Below the pieces are notes generated by a model. The model was not told the DNA's origin. It made no database searches and worked only from the letters and a program-made list of their open reading frames with translations. Below, piece after piece: positions 1 through 9,826 of a stretch of 64,000 nt of DNA. The stretch covers positions 1 to 64,000 of the forward strand of contig CAKSJF010000001.1 in assembly GCA_934462945.1 (NCBI GenBank), in the 5' to 3' direction. Both the position numbers and the translations under genes were made by a program. The stretch's first letter is position 1. Every line of letters starts with the position of its first letter. This DNA is from an uncultured Clostridia bacterium. Its GTDB lineage: Bacteria > Bacillota > Clostridia > UBA1381.

Positions 1-145
1 GCTCAAGGGAGCCATTTTAGCAAGTGCAAAAGTGAAATGTATTGGCTTAAAACGAACATAAAATATTTTTTGATACTGAAATTTTGCACTTACCACCGGC
101 TCCCTTGAGCAAAGGGAGCTGTCACGTAGTGACTGAGGGATTGTC
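1..145. repeat. Copy 1 (cut by window edge) of a MITE-like inverted-repeat element
   Basis: The window opens inside the left arm (1-13), followed by an 84-bp interior and a complete right arm at 98-145 that ends in GAGGGATTGTC. The right arm contains two hairpins: a GCTCCCTT/AAGGGAGC stem and a GTCA/TGAC stem. The interior length equals that of the copy at 14900-15083, and both interiors carry TATTGGCTTA at nearly the same offset (27 and 26 bases from the left arm). The interior also has AAGTGCAAAA and TTTTGCACTT as an inner inverted repeat. No reading frame is visible in it. It lies just beyond the pyrG terminator. Confidence 0.8.
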
Positions 146-149
146 CAAT

Positions 150-180
150 CAAAAAGAGGATGCCTTTTTTGACATCCTCT
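150..180 (-). terminator. Intrinsic terminator of pyrG
   Basis: Read on the minus strand, an 8-bp stem AGAGGATG/CATCCTCT (173-180 with 155-162) is followed by a T run. It starts just after the pyrG stop codon and so ends the lrp-aminotransferase-pyrG transcript. Confidence 0.85.
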
Positions 181-186
181 ATGCAA

Positions 187-1836
<1,650 letters not shown>

Positions 1837-1853
1837 TCAATCATTTTAAAAGG

Positions 1854-3038
1854 TTAGAACCCGTTTTTCTGATATTTTTTCACAAATACCTCGATTCGTC
1901 TGAGCGCCTCCTCAATCTGCTCCACAGAATATGCATAGGAGCAACGGACAAAGCCCTCTCCGCATTTTCCGAATGCTGTTCCGGGAACAACTGCAACCTT
2001 TTGTTCCATCAAAAGCTTTTCGCAAAATTCCTCACTGGTCATACCGGTGGAGGCGATGCAGGGGAAAGCATAGAATGCACCCATTGGCTCGTAGCAGGAT
2101 AACCCCATCTTGCGGAAACCGTCCACAATATAGCGGCGGCGGAAGTTGTATTCCCGGCGCATTTCCTCCACGTCCTCATCACAGCTTCTAAGCGCCTCAA
2201 TTGCCGCATACTGACTGGTGGTCGGCGCGGACATAATGCCGTATTGGTGAACCTTTGTCATTGCCTTAATAATCGGCGCTGGACCGTATGCATAGCCAAG
2301 CCGCCAGCCGGTCATAGCGAATGCCTTTGAAAAACCGTCAATCACAACTGTACGCTCGCGCATGCCCGGAATTGCGGAAAATGGAATGTGTCCTTCTTCG
2401 TCATAGCGCAGTGCGGAATAAATTTCATCCGACAGCACCATAATGTTTGTTTCGGACAGAACCTCGGCAATTGCCTCCATATCCTTTTTCGTCAGCACAC
2501 CGCCGGTCGGATTGTTCGGATAGGGAAGAATTAAAAGCTTTGTTTTTGGTGTGATATGAGCACGCAGCTCGTCCGGCGTCAGACAGAAATTGTTTTCTTC
2601 CTTTGTCTCAATTGTAACCGGAACACCGCCTGCCAATTCGGTGCAAGGCTTGTAGCAGACAAAGCTTGGTTCTGGAATTAATACTTCATCTCCCGGCTCA
2701 ATCAGGCAGCGGATCATCAGATCAATTGCCTCACTGCCGCCGACCGTCACTAAAACCTCGCTTTTCGGATCGTATTCTATCTGGTATTTCCGTTTCAGAA
2801 AATGGCAGATTTCCTGCCGCAGCTCTAACACACCGGCATTTGCAGTATAGTGCGTTCTGCCCTTTTCCAGGGAATAGATGCCTGCTTCGCGGATGGTCCA
2901 GGGTGTGGAAAAGTCCGGTTCGCCCACTCCTAAGGAAATTGCGTCCTCCATGGTTGCTACAATATCAAAAAATTTCCGGATTCCGGAGGGCGGAATTTTC
3001 TGCACTTTCTGATTTAATATTTCTTCATAATTTATCAT
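1854..3038 (-). CDS. PLP-dependent class I/II aminotransferase
   Basis: A fold-type I aminotransferase of about 394 residues. Visible landmarks are the substrate-side segment SLGVGEPDFSTP, the YPNNPTGG motif and the PLP-binding lysine in SKAFAMTGWRLGY. This matches the AspC/PatA/AlaT-like group that transfers amino groups between amino acids and 2-oxo acids; the substrate cannot be read from sequence. The ATG at 3038 overlaps the stop of the upstream Lrp-type gene by 4 bases (ATGA), so translation is probably coupled, with GGTGAT as ribosome site. An Lrp regulator paired with an aminotransferase is common in Clostridia and suggests amino-acid-responsive control. Confidence 0.93.
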   Translation of the reverse strand: MINYEEILNQKVQKIPPSGIRKFFDIVATMEDAISLGVGEPDFSTPWTIREAGIYSLEKGRTHYTANAGVLELRQEICHFLKRKYQIEYDPKSEVLVTVGGSEAIDLMIRCLIEPGDEVLIPEPSFVCYKPCTELAGGVPVTIETKEENNFCLTPDELRAHITPKTKLLILPYPNNPTGGVLTKKDMEAIAEVLSETNIMVLSDEIYSALRYDEEGHIPFSAIPGMRERTVVIDGFSKAFAMTGWRLGYAYGPAPIIKAMTKVHQYGIMSAPTTSQYAAIEALRSCDEDVEEMRREYNFRRRYIVDGFRKMGLSCYEPMGAFYAFPCIASTGMTSEEFCEKLLMEQKVAVVPGTAFGKCGEGFVRCSYAYSVEQIEEALRRIEVFVKKYQKNGF

Positions 3039-3520
3039 AATGTAATCACCTGCCTGGTGTCTTTCTCGTCGTCCTCGCAAATGAAGCCGTCGTCCTTATA
3101 TTTTTTCAGAACAAAATGGGTGGAGGTGCTGATGACAGCGTCCATCGGCGCAAGCTTTTCAGCCACAAACATCGCAACCTCTTTCATAGATTTCCCCTCA
3201 ATCATCACGGCTAAATCATATGCCCCGGAGGACATCAGATAAACCGATTTCACCTGTGGGTATTTATAGATATGTTCGGCTATTTTGTCAAAGCCCTCAC
3301 CGCGCTGCGGTGTCACACGAAGCTCAATCAGCGCGGACACAATTTCTCTTTTTGTCTTTTCCCAATTGATTTTCGCTTTATAGCCGAAAATCACGCCGTC
3401 ATGTTCCAGCTGTGCAATCGCGGCGGCGACTTCCTCCTCCGTTTTGCCAACCATGTGCGCAATTTGTGCGTTTGTGATTTTTGCCCCGTTTTTCTCCAGG
3501 ACTTCTAAAATCTCATCCAT
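3035..3520 (-). CDS. Lrp/AsnC family transcriptional regulator
   Basis: 161 residues, the usual size for the family. An N-terminal winged helix-turn-helix (about residues 1-60, around TNAQIAHMVGKTEEEVAAAI) is followed by a RAM-type ligand-binding domain that begins near VSALIELRVTP and contains the conserved V-Y-L-M-S-G-Y-D pattern. Family members form octamers that respond to amino acids. It is the first gene of the operon with the aminotransferase and pyrG and likely regulates its own promoter. AGAGAGGAG precedes the start. Confidence 0.9.
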   Translation of the reverse strand: MDEILEVLEKNGAKITNAQIAHMVGKTEEEVAAAIAQLEHDGVIFGYKAKINWEKTKREIVSALIELRVTPQRGEGFDKIAEHIYKYPQVKSVYLMSSGAYDLAVMIEGKSMKEVAMFVAEKLAPMDAVISTSTHFVLKKYKDDGFICEDDEKDTRQVITL

Positions 3521-3549
3521 AACCGAAGCTCCTCTCTTCTAAAATATTA

Positions 3550-3573
3550 CAGACCGGATTGGATTCCTGTCTG
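3550..3573. promoter_or_regulatory. Imperfect palindrome in the lrp leader, possible operator
   Basis: CAGAC and GTCTG arms (with inner GGA/TCC) form a 24-base imperfect palindrome between the lrp start and a minus-strand TATAAT at 3597-3602. It could be an Lrp-family autoregulatory site or a leader hairpin. The -35 region of this promoter is poor, which would fit a regulated promoter. This is inference from position only. Confidence 0.35.
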
Positions 3574-3729
3574 ATGTAAAAACATACATAATATATATTA
3601 TACCTCATTTTCTGAAAAATTGCTATAGTTTTTTTAAAATTTTTCAAAAAATATTCCTCATTTTGCAGATTTGTGTATTTCGCTGGTCTTTTTTCTGAAT
3701 TTCTTGATTCAACTGGTGATTTTCATCAT

Positions 3730-3758
3730 TTGACACAGTCTGCTGATTATGATATACT
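3730..3758 (+). promoter_or_regulatory. Sigma-A promoter of the ABC exporter gene
   Basis: TTGACA at 3730-3735, 17-bp spacer, TATACT at 3753-3758, 21 bases before the start codon of the exporter. Confidence 0.85.
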
Positions 3759-3779
3759 GGATGAAAAGGGGTTGAAAAA

Positions 3780-5516
3780 ATGAAACAACAAATGAAAACA
3801 AGCTATCTGATCAGGAGGTTTCTTCCTTATTACAAAAAATATCAGGGAATTGTTTATTTTGATTTATTCTGCGCGGCATTGACCACGGTTTGCGAACTGG
3901 TGTTTCCGCTGCTTGTCCGGAACATTACCACGCTTGCTGTCAGTGCGCCGGCTGAGTTGACAATTTCTTTTGTGGGGAAGATCAGCCTTGTGTATCTGAT
4001 TCTGAGGCTTTTGGATACGGCGGCAAATTACTATATGGCGGATGTGGGTCATGTGATGGGAACACGGATGGAGAGCGACATGCGGCATGATCTTTTTGCG
4101 CATTTGCAGAAGCTTTCCTATTCCTATTATACCGAAACCAAGGTCGGACAGATTATGGCGCGGATTACAAGCGACCTTTTTGATATTACCGAGTTTGCAC
4201 ATCATTGCCCGGAGGAGCTTTTTATCACCGGGTTGAAAATCATTGTTTCCTTTCTGATTCTTCTGCGGATTCACGTTCCGCTCACGCTGATTCTGTTTCT
4301 GATTCTTCCATTGATGCTGTTTTGCAGCATGCGTTTCCGGGAAAAAATGAGATCGGCATTTAAGGAATCACGCGTACAGGTGGGCGAAATCAACGCGCAG
4401 GTGGAGGATAGTCTCTTAGGGGTGCGCGTGGTAAAATCTTTTGCCAATGAGCCGATTGAACAGGAAAAATTCGACCGCGGAAACAAACGTTTTTTTGATG
4501 TTAAGAAAATTGCTTACCGCTATATGGCAGGCTTTCAGACAACAACGCGCTTTTTTGAGGGAATTTTAAATCTTGCAGTGTTAGCGGCAGGATCGGTCTT
4601 TTTAATCCGCGGAAAAATTACCGCCGGAGATCTTGTGGCATATCTTCTCTATGTCACCACGCTGATCGCATCTATCCGCACGCTGATTCAGTTTACCGAA
4701 CAGTTTCAGCGCGGTATGACGGGGATTGAACGTTTTTTGGAAATTATGGATATTGCCCCGGAAATGGAAGATCAGCCGGATGCAAAGGACTTTTCCGAGG
4801 GAGATATTGTATTCCATGATGTCAGCTTTCACTATCCGGATCATAATAAAAATGTGCTGACCAGTCTGAATCTTCGGATTCCAAAAGGGAAAAGCGTTGC
4901 CTTAGTTGGTCCGTCCGGGAGCGGAAAAACCACGCTTTGTAATCTGATTCCGCGGTTTTATCAGATTTCTTCCGGAACAATCACGATTGGCGGAACGGAT
5001 ATTTACGAAATGTCGCAAAAAGCGCTCCGCTCTCATATCGGTATGGTACAGCAGGATGTCTATTTATTCTCCGGCACAATCCGGGAAAATATTGAATACG
5101 GCAAACCGGGGGCAGATTTTTCGGAAATTGTCCGCGCGGCAAAGGACGCAGGTGCAGACGAATTTATCCGGGAGCTGCCGGATGGGTATGATACCTATGT
5201 GGGAGAACGCGGGGTAAAGCTGTCCGGCGGACAAAAGCAGAGAATCAGTATTGCACGTGTATTTTTGAAAAATCCGCCGATTCTGATTCTGGACGAGGCA
5301 ACCTCCGCATTGGATAATGAAAGCGAAAAGCTTGTACAAACTTCTTTGGAACGTCTTTCCCGCGGCAGAACAGTCTTTACCATTGCCCACCGGCTGACCA
5401 CGATTAAAAATGCCGATACTATTTTAGTTCTGACCCAAAACGGCATCGAGGAACAGGGAACGCATGAGGAATTGCTTGCGAAAAACGGGATTTATGCTGC
5501 GCTCTATAAAATGTAG
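3780..5516 (+). CDS. ABC transporter, fused permease and ATPase (exporter type)
   Basis: A 578-residue half-transporter of the MsbA/BmrA type. An N-terminal six-helix ABC transmembrane domain (about residues 15-320) precedes one nucleotide-binding domain. Walker A GPSGSGKTT lies near 377-385, the signature LSGGQKQR near 481, Walker B LILDEAT near 502 and the H-loop AHRLTT near 535. Such proteins act as homodimers, or as heterodimers with a second half-transporter, and export lipids, drugs or peptides; no partner lies nearby, so a homodimer is likely. It has its own consensus promoter and is monocistronic. Confidence 0.93.
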   Translation: MKQQMKTSYLIRRFLPYYKKYQGIVYFDLFCAALTTVCELVFPLLVRNITTLAVSAPAELTISFVGKISLVYLILRLLDTAANYYMADVGHVMGTRMESDMRHDLFAHLQKLSYSYYTETKVGQIMARITSDLFDITEFAHHCPEELFITGLKIIVSFLILLRIHVPLTLILFLILPLMLFCSMRFREKMRSAFKESRVQVGEINAQVEDSLLGVRVVKSFANEPIEQEKFDRGNKRFFDVKKIAYRYMAGFQTTTRFFEGILNLAVLAAGSVFLIRGKITAGDLVAYLLYVTTLIASIRTLIQFTEQFQRGMTGIERFLEIMDIAPEMEDQPDAKDFSEGDIVFHDVSFHYPDHNKNVLTSLNLRIPKGKSVALVGPSGSGKTTLCNLIPRFYQISSGTITIGGTDIYEMSQKALRSHIGMVQQDVYLFSGTIRENIEYGKPGADFSEIVRAAKDAGADEFIRELPDGYDTYVGERGVKLSGGQKQRISIARVFLKNPPILILDEATSALDNESEKLVQTSLERLSRGRTVFTIAHRLTTIKNADTILVLTQNGIEEQGTHEELLAKNGIYAALYKM

Positions 5517-5533
5517 AAAAATTGGATTTTCTA

Positions 5534-5562
5534 TTGTTTTTCCAAAAAAGATATGGTATAAT
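5534..5562 (+). promoter_or_regulatory. Sigma-A promoter of the Cys-cluster/VanW/hydrolase operon
   Basis: TTGTTT at 5534-5539, 17-bp spacer, TATAAT at 5557-5562, 45 bases before the start codon. Confidence 0.7.
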
Positions 5563-5607
5563 TGTTTTGAATCTTAAAAAACGAGGAATAATGAGGGATA
5601 AGGTGTT

Positions 5608-6123
5608 ATGAACACAGCATATATTTATTTACAGCTTTATCGCATGTTTGACCGTGCGACGCCTGCGAAGTCGGATTGCGGCACGCTTTGTGACCGGATT
5701 TGCTGCCGCGGCGACGAGGGGGGCATGTATTTATTTCCGGGCGAAAAAAGCGTTTACCGGCTTTTAGATCCGGACTGGATTAAGATTGAACAATCGGATT
5801 TTTGCTATTCCTGGAACGGAACGAAAAAGTATCTGCCGATTGCGTTTTGCAACGGAGAATGCGACCGTTATCAACGGCCGCTTGCCTGTCGGATTTTTCC
5901 GCTGACGCCGGTTTTGGATGATGAGGGAAAATTGCAGGTCATCGTTGATCCGCGCGCAAAGCCGATGTGTCCTTTGGCGAAGGTGTGGGAATTAGACGAC
6001 TTTGAACCGCAGTTTATCACAAATGTGGAAAGATCGTTTCGGCTCTTGTTAAAAAACCGGGAATTTTATGCATTTATGCAGGAATACACAAAATACATCA
6101 AGGAATTTTGCAAATTTTTTTAA
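5608..6123 (+). CDS. YkgJ-type cysteine cluster protein
   Basis: 171 residues. The N-terminal part has a Cys-rich cluster (C-x3-C-x3-CC type, around SDCGTLCDRICC) and further cysteines follow in FCNGECDRY and RPLACRIFP. This is the pattern of the YkgJ/zinc- or iron-chelating domain family, whose biochemical role is not established. No signal peptide or membrane segment is visible, so it is cytosolic. It is followed after 17 bases by the VanW gene and probably co-transcribed. Confidence 0.75.
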   Translation: MNTAYIYLQLYRMFDRATPAKSDCGTLCDRICCRGDEGGMYLFPGEKSVYRLLDPDWIKIEQSDFCYSWNGTKKYLPIAFCNGECDRYQRPLACRIFPLTPVLDDEGKLQVIVDPRAKPMCPLAKVWELDDFEPQFITNVERSFRLLLKNREFYAFMQEYTKYIKEFCKFF

Positions 6124-6140
6124 TTTAAAGGGTGGAGAGA

Positions 6141-7766
6141 ATGTCAAAAAGAGAAAGAGTAAAAAAAGGAAAGAAACCAAACGGATGGATGATTGCCGGA
6201 ATTGTCGCAGCAGTGGTTTTGGTGTTCTTTTTTGGAGCAGGGATTCTTTTGCCGAATGACCGGATTGCATCCGGAATTTCAGTGGAGGGAATTGACTTAG
6301 GAAAGAAAACCGAGGAGGAGGCAGAAGCTGCATTAGCGAATCTTCCGCTCTCGGCAAAAAGTCTTTCCGTCTCATCCGGCGGCGAGACGCTGGAAATTCA
6401 GCCGGAGGAAATCTCTCTTGGAATTGATCCGGTGATGACTGCAAAAAAAGCGTTTGAGATCGGAAAGTCGAAAAATTGGTTCTCTAATTCTGTTACGGCA
6501 TATAAACTGCTTTTCGGCGGTGAAAAGCTGCATTTTGTGCCGACAGTGGATGAAGAACAGCTGTCCGGAATTTTGTATGCGTTCGGAACAACCTTTAACG
6601 GAGAATATACCGAATACCAGATTGAGAAAAAAGATCAGTCTGTCCGTCTGATTCCGGGTGTTCCGGGTCAGAATCCGGACACGAAAAAAGCAATTTCAGA
6701 GATTTTGGAAAGTGTGGAGAACGGAGTATATCAAAATATTCCGGTTACACTGGATAAAATCAATCCGCCGGAAGTGAGCGAGGAAGAAATCCGGCAGAAA
6801 GTGAATGCAGAGGCGCAGGACGCGTCCTATGAATATCAGGGAAACGAGGTTTCCATCCGGGAGCATGTGGTTGGTATGGAAATTACCGATCCGGAGCTTT
6901 CTAAAAAGATTTCGGAGTTTAACCGCGCATCGGAGGTTACCATAGAGGTGAAAACCGTTGCCCCGAAAGTGACAACCGAAACACTCAGGGCAAAGCTTTT
7001 TAACACAACGCTTGCAAGCTATGCCACCACGTATTCGACCAAAGCGGCAAACCGGGCAGCAAATGTTGCGCTTGCAGCAAGCAGAATCAACGGAACAGTC
7101 ATTCCGCCGGGCGAGACTTTTTCCTATAATCATACCATCGGAGATACCACCCTGGAAAACGGATATAAGGTTGCACCAATTTATGAAAACGGCAAAACCT
7201 CCGAGGGAGTCGGCGGCGGAATCTGCCAGGTCAGCACCACACTCTATTCTGCTGTTTTGTACGCGGATTTAAAGGTGGTGGAGCGGAGAAATCATTCGCT
7301 GACGGTTGCCTATGCACCGAAAGGACAGGACGCTACGGTTTCCTATGGCGCAATTGATTTTCGCTTTCAGAATAATATGAGCTATCCGGTCAAGGTGGTT
7401 GCCTCCACAGGCGGAGGCAAGGTGACCGTGTCGATTGTTGGAACAAAGAGAGACGCAGAACGGACGGTCAAAATCACGCATGAGGTGGTGCAGACTACCG
7501 AGCCGACCACAAAGGAAACCCCGGATCCGAATCTGCCGGAGGGAACAACCAAGGTAACCTCTGCCGGAAAAGCAGGATATGTGGTGGATACCTATAAAAC
7601 CGTCACCGAAAACGGTCAGGAGATCAGCTCCGGTAAGATCACGCGGAGTACCTATAAAATGGTACCGACCGAGATTGCAGTCGGCACAAAGGCAAATGAA
7701 TATGCCGCGCCCAGTCCGGCGCCCACCGATCCGCCGGCAGCAGAAACCGCAGCAGATGCGCAATAA
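6141..7766 (+). CDS. VanW family protein with G5 domain, membrane-anchored
   Basis: 541 residues. A basic cytosolic tail is followed by one transmembrane helix (about 15-38, IAGIVAAVVLVFFFGAGILL), then repeated putative peptidoglycan-binding regions (about 45-270), the VanW domain (about 275-410, with GETFSYN and EGVGGGICQVSTT) and a G5-like domain (about 430-505), ending in a Pro/Ala/Thr tail. The protein faces the cell wall. VanW is named after a vancomycin cluster, but this chromosomal form is common in Clostridia and nothing here suggests resistance. The ATG at 6141 follows GGGTGGAG; an upstream GTG at 6132 sits inside that ribosome site. Confidence 0.88.
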   Translation: MSKRERVKKGKKPNGWMIAGIVAAVVLVFFFGAGILLPNDRIASGISVEGIDLGKKTEEEAEAALANLPLSAKSLSVSSGGETLEIQPEEISLGIDPVMTAKKAFEIGKSKNWFSNSVTAYKLLFGGEKLHFVPTVDEEQLSGILYAFGTTFNGEYTEYQIEKKDQSVRLIPGVPGQNPDTKKAISEILESVENGVYQNIPVTLDKINPPEVSEEEIRQKVNAEAQDASYEYQGNEVSIREHVVGMEITDPELSKKISEFNRASEVTIEVKTVAPKVTTETLRAKLFNTTLASYATTYSTKAANRAANVALAASRINGTVIPPGETFSYNHTIGDTTLENGYKVAPIYENGKTSEGVGGGICQVSTTLYSAVLYADLKVVERRNHSLTVAYAPKGQDATVSYGAIDFRFQNNMSYPVKVVASTGGGKVTVSIVGTKRDAERTVKITHEVVQTTEPTTKETPDPNLPEGTTKVTSAGKAGYVVDTYKTVTENGQEISSGKITRSTYKMVPTEIAVGTKANEYAAPSPAPTDPPAAETAADAQ

Positions 7767-7799
7767 AACAATCATCTATAAAAGAGAGGATTTTTACAA

Positions 7800-8786
7800 A
7801 TGATCGAAGAAAGAGAAGCAAGCAAACAATACAAGCAAACCTATTTAGACGGATTAGAAGATTTGATTTCCCGGCGCGAGCAGGCATACGAAAAAAAGCG
7901 CGACACCTATATCCGTGACATTTTCAAAAACCCGGAATTTTACCGGAATGAACTTAGGAATATGTTTGGTTATCCGCTCACAGAGAAAAAGCCGCAGACG
8001 CTCCCAAAGGTTAAAACAGAGCCGGTTTCGGACGGCGTGGTTCGCATGAGTTTTGAAATTCTGGAAGATGTCTGGATGACAGGACTGTTTTTCCAAAAGG
8101 ATGAAAAAAAGCGTCCGCTTGTGATTGTACAGCACGGCGGCTTGGGAACACCGGAATTTATTTCTAATTTCTATGGCGATACTGCAAATTATAACCATAT
8201 GTTAGAGCGCGTTGTGCAGTATGACGTACATGCCTTTGCACCGCAGCTTTTGATCTGGAGCCAGGAGGAATATGAACTTCCGTTTGACCGGCAGGAGATT
8301 GACGCACGGCTAAAGCGTGTCGGAAGCTCCATCACCGCAGTTGAAATTTATGGAATCATGCGGATTTTGGATTGGTTTGAGGCACAGGACTATGTGAAGA
8401 ATTTCGGTATGGTCGGACTTTCTTACGGCGGGTTTTTCACACTCATGACCACAGCGGTTGAGCCGAGAATCCGGTCTGCAATTTCCTGCTCCTATTTTAA
8501 CGACCGCACAACTATCGGATGGCCGAACTGGACATGGGAGAATGCAGCGGAAAAATTTTTTGACGCAGAAGTTGCCTGCCTTGCCTATCCGCGCCGGCTT
8601 TGTATTGAGGTCGGCAACAAAGATGAACTCTTTAAAATTGAATCTGCAAAGAAAGAATGGGAACGGCTGAAAAAGCTTTGCGCCCCGGTCGGCACAGATT
8701 GGGTTGACTTTATCGAGTTTGACGGCGACCACGAATTTTGCAAGTCAGATGAGCCGATCAAAAGACTGGTAGACGACCTCATTTAA
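7800..8786 (+). CDS. Alpha/beta hydrolase (dienelactone-hydrolase/acetyl-esterase-like)
   Basis: 328 residues of alpha/beta-hydrolase fold. The oxyanion segment is VIVQHGG, the nucleophile elbow is GLSYGG, and the histidine of the triad is probably in FDGDHEF near the C-terminus. There is no signal peptide, so it is a cytosolic esterase or peptidase-like enzyme of unknown substrate. It lies 33 bases after the VanW gene with AGAGAGG as ribosome site and probably ends that operon. Confidence 0.82.
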   Translation: MIEEREASKQYKQTYLDGLEDLISRREQAYEKKRDTYIRDIFKNPEFYRNELRNMFGYPLTEKKPQTLPKVKTEPVSDGVVRMSFEILEDVWMTGLFFQKDEKKRPLVIVQHGGLGTPEFISNFYGDTANYNHMLERVVQYDVHAFAPQLLIWSQEEYELPFDRQEIDARLKRVGSSITAVEIYGIMRILDWFEAQDYVKNFGMVGLSYGGFFTLMTTAVEPRIRSAISCSYFNDRTTIGWPNWTWENAAEKFFDAEVACLAYPRRLCIEVGNKDELFKIESAKKEWERLKKLCAPVGTDWVDFIEFDGDHEFCKSDEPIKRLVDDLI

Positions 8787-8815
8787 AATACGAATTTTAT
8801 TCGTAACCAAAAGGA

Positions 8816-8844
8816 TTGAAAAACCTCCGTATTTCGTGTATGAT
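8816..8844 (+). promoter_or_regulatory. Sigma-A promoter of the EamA permease gene
   Basis: TTGAAA at 8816-8821, 17-bp spacer, TATGAT at 8839-8844. Transcription would start near 8851, inside the loop-side of the inverted repeat 8819-8870. Confidence 0.65.
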
Positions 8845-8870
8845 AGATACAGAAATATTCGGAGGTTTTT
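8819..8870 (+). promoter_or_regulatory. Inverted repeat spanning promoter and ribosome site
   Basis: Arms AAAAACCTCCG (8819-8829) and CGGAGGTTTTT (8860-8870) are exact complements; the stem continues inward with TATTTC/GAAATA past a 2-base bulge. The right arm contains the GGAGG ribosome site of the EamA gene and runs into a T stretch. In a transcript coming from the upstream hydrolase gene it would form a terminator and bury the ribosome site; a transcript from the promoter at 8816 would lack the left arm. Confidence 0.7.
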
Positions 8871-8872
8871 TT

Positions 8873-9757
8873 ATGGGTACAATTTATATGGGAATTATTA
8901 TGGTATTTCGTGTGGTGCAGGCGCTGTTTAACAAGCGCGCCAGCAATCAGGTGCACGGATATACACTGCCGCTGCAATACACGGGCATCCGGCAGTTAAT
9001 GTCGGCAGCTATGGCGTTGATACTGATTTTGATAGCCGGAAAGGGTTTTTGTTGTGACGGAAAAACGGTTCTCATTTCGGTTCTGTCCGGTTCAATGCTT
9101 GCCCTTTCTTCTGTTTGCAGTCTGTTTGCGATGAAAAGCGGAACGATTGCGCTGTCCTCTTTATTCGGAACAGCCGGTCTGCTCGTTCCGACTGTTGCCG
9201 GGATCTTTCTCTTTCACATTCCGGTGCAGGGAATGCAGTGGCTTGGTATGCTGATTTTCTTTGTTTCTGCATACCTGATGATTTCCGGATCAAAAAAAGT
9301 GTTCGGACGGTTTGATTTGAAAACGTTTCTGCTGCTTTTGGGAGTTTTGTTCGGAGAGGGATTCACCATGCTTGCACAGCAGATGTTTACCTATTATGTG
9401 CCGGAGGGCGACGTTTCAGTTTTTTCACTCCTGTCCTTTGGAATTGTCGGTGCAGTGCTCCTGTTGTGTCTGCCGTTGGTATCGAAAAGCAGTCATGAGG
9501 AGGTAAAGCCGCTTTCAGGAGCGCTTTGGGGATACGGAATTGCACTTTCCTTAGCTGTTTTTGCGATCAACCAGTTTGCAACCTTAGCTACGGCAATCGT
9601 TCCGCCGGTGATCCTCTTTACCGTCATTAACGGCGGCGCAACCATCATTGCCGCCATTGTAGGAAGAATCTGCTTTGGAGAAAAACTGACGCCGCAGAGC
9701 GTTTTCGGGATTATACTCGGTATTGGTTCTATGGTGATGATTAAGATATTTAATTAA
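8873..9757 (+). CDS. EamA/DMT-family transporter
   Basis: 294 residues with about ten hydrophobic helices arranged as two five-helix repeats, the plan of the drug/metabolite transporter superfamily. The start is the ATG at 8873, six bases after GGAGG; an in-frame upstream start at 8816 lies in the promoter and is unlikely. Substrates in this superfamily range from amino acids to nucleotide sugars and cannot be told here. Confidence 0.82.
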   Translation: MGTIYMGIIMVFRVVQALFNKRASNQVHGYTLPLQYTGIRQLMSAAMALILILIAGKGFCCDGKTVLISVLSGSMLALSSVCSLFAMKSGTIALSSLFGTAGLLVPTVAGIFLFHIPVQGMQWLGMLIFFVSAYLMISGSKKVFGRFDLKTFLLLLGVLFGEGFTMLAQQMFTYYVPEGDVSVFSLLSFGIVGAVLLLCLPLVSKSSHEEVKPLSGALWGYGIALSLAVFAINQFATLATAIVPPVILFTVINGGATIIAAIVGRICFGEKLTPQSVFGIILGIGSMVMIKIFN

Positions 9758-9763
9758 TCTGCA

Positions 9764-9792
9764 TTGACTTTTTCTGTGATTTGGTATACAAT
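9764..9792 (+). promoter_or_regulatory. Sigma-A promoter of carB
   Basis: TTGACT at 9764-9769, 17-bp spacer, TACAAT at 9787-9792, 34 bases before the carB ATG. Confidence 0.75.
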
Positions 9793-9826
9793 AATAGTAT
9801 CACATAGGAAAGGAAGAAAATACAAT

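Noticed and set aside
6141..7766. VanW as evidence for vancomycin resistance
   Set aside because: No vanHAX, vanS or vanR genes are nearby and VanW/G5 proteins are ordinary wall proteins in Clostridia.
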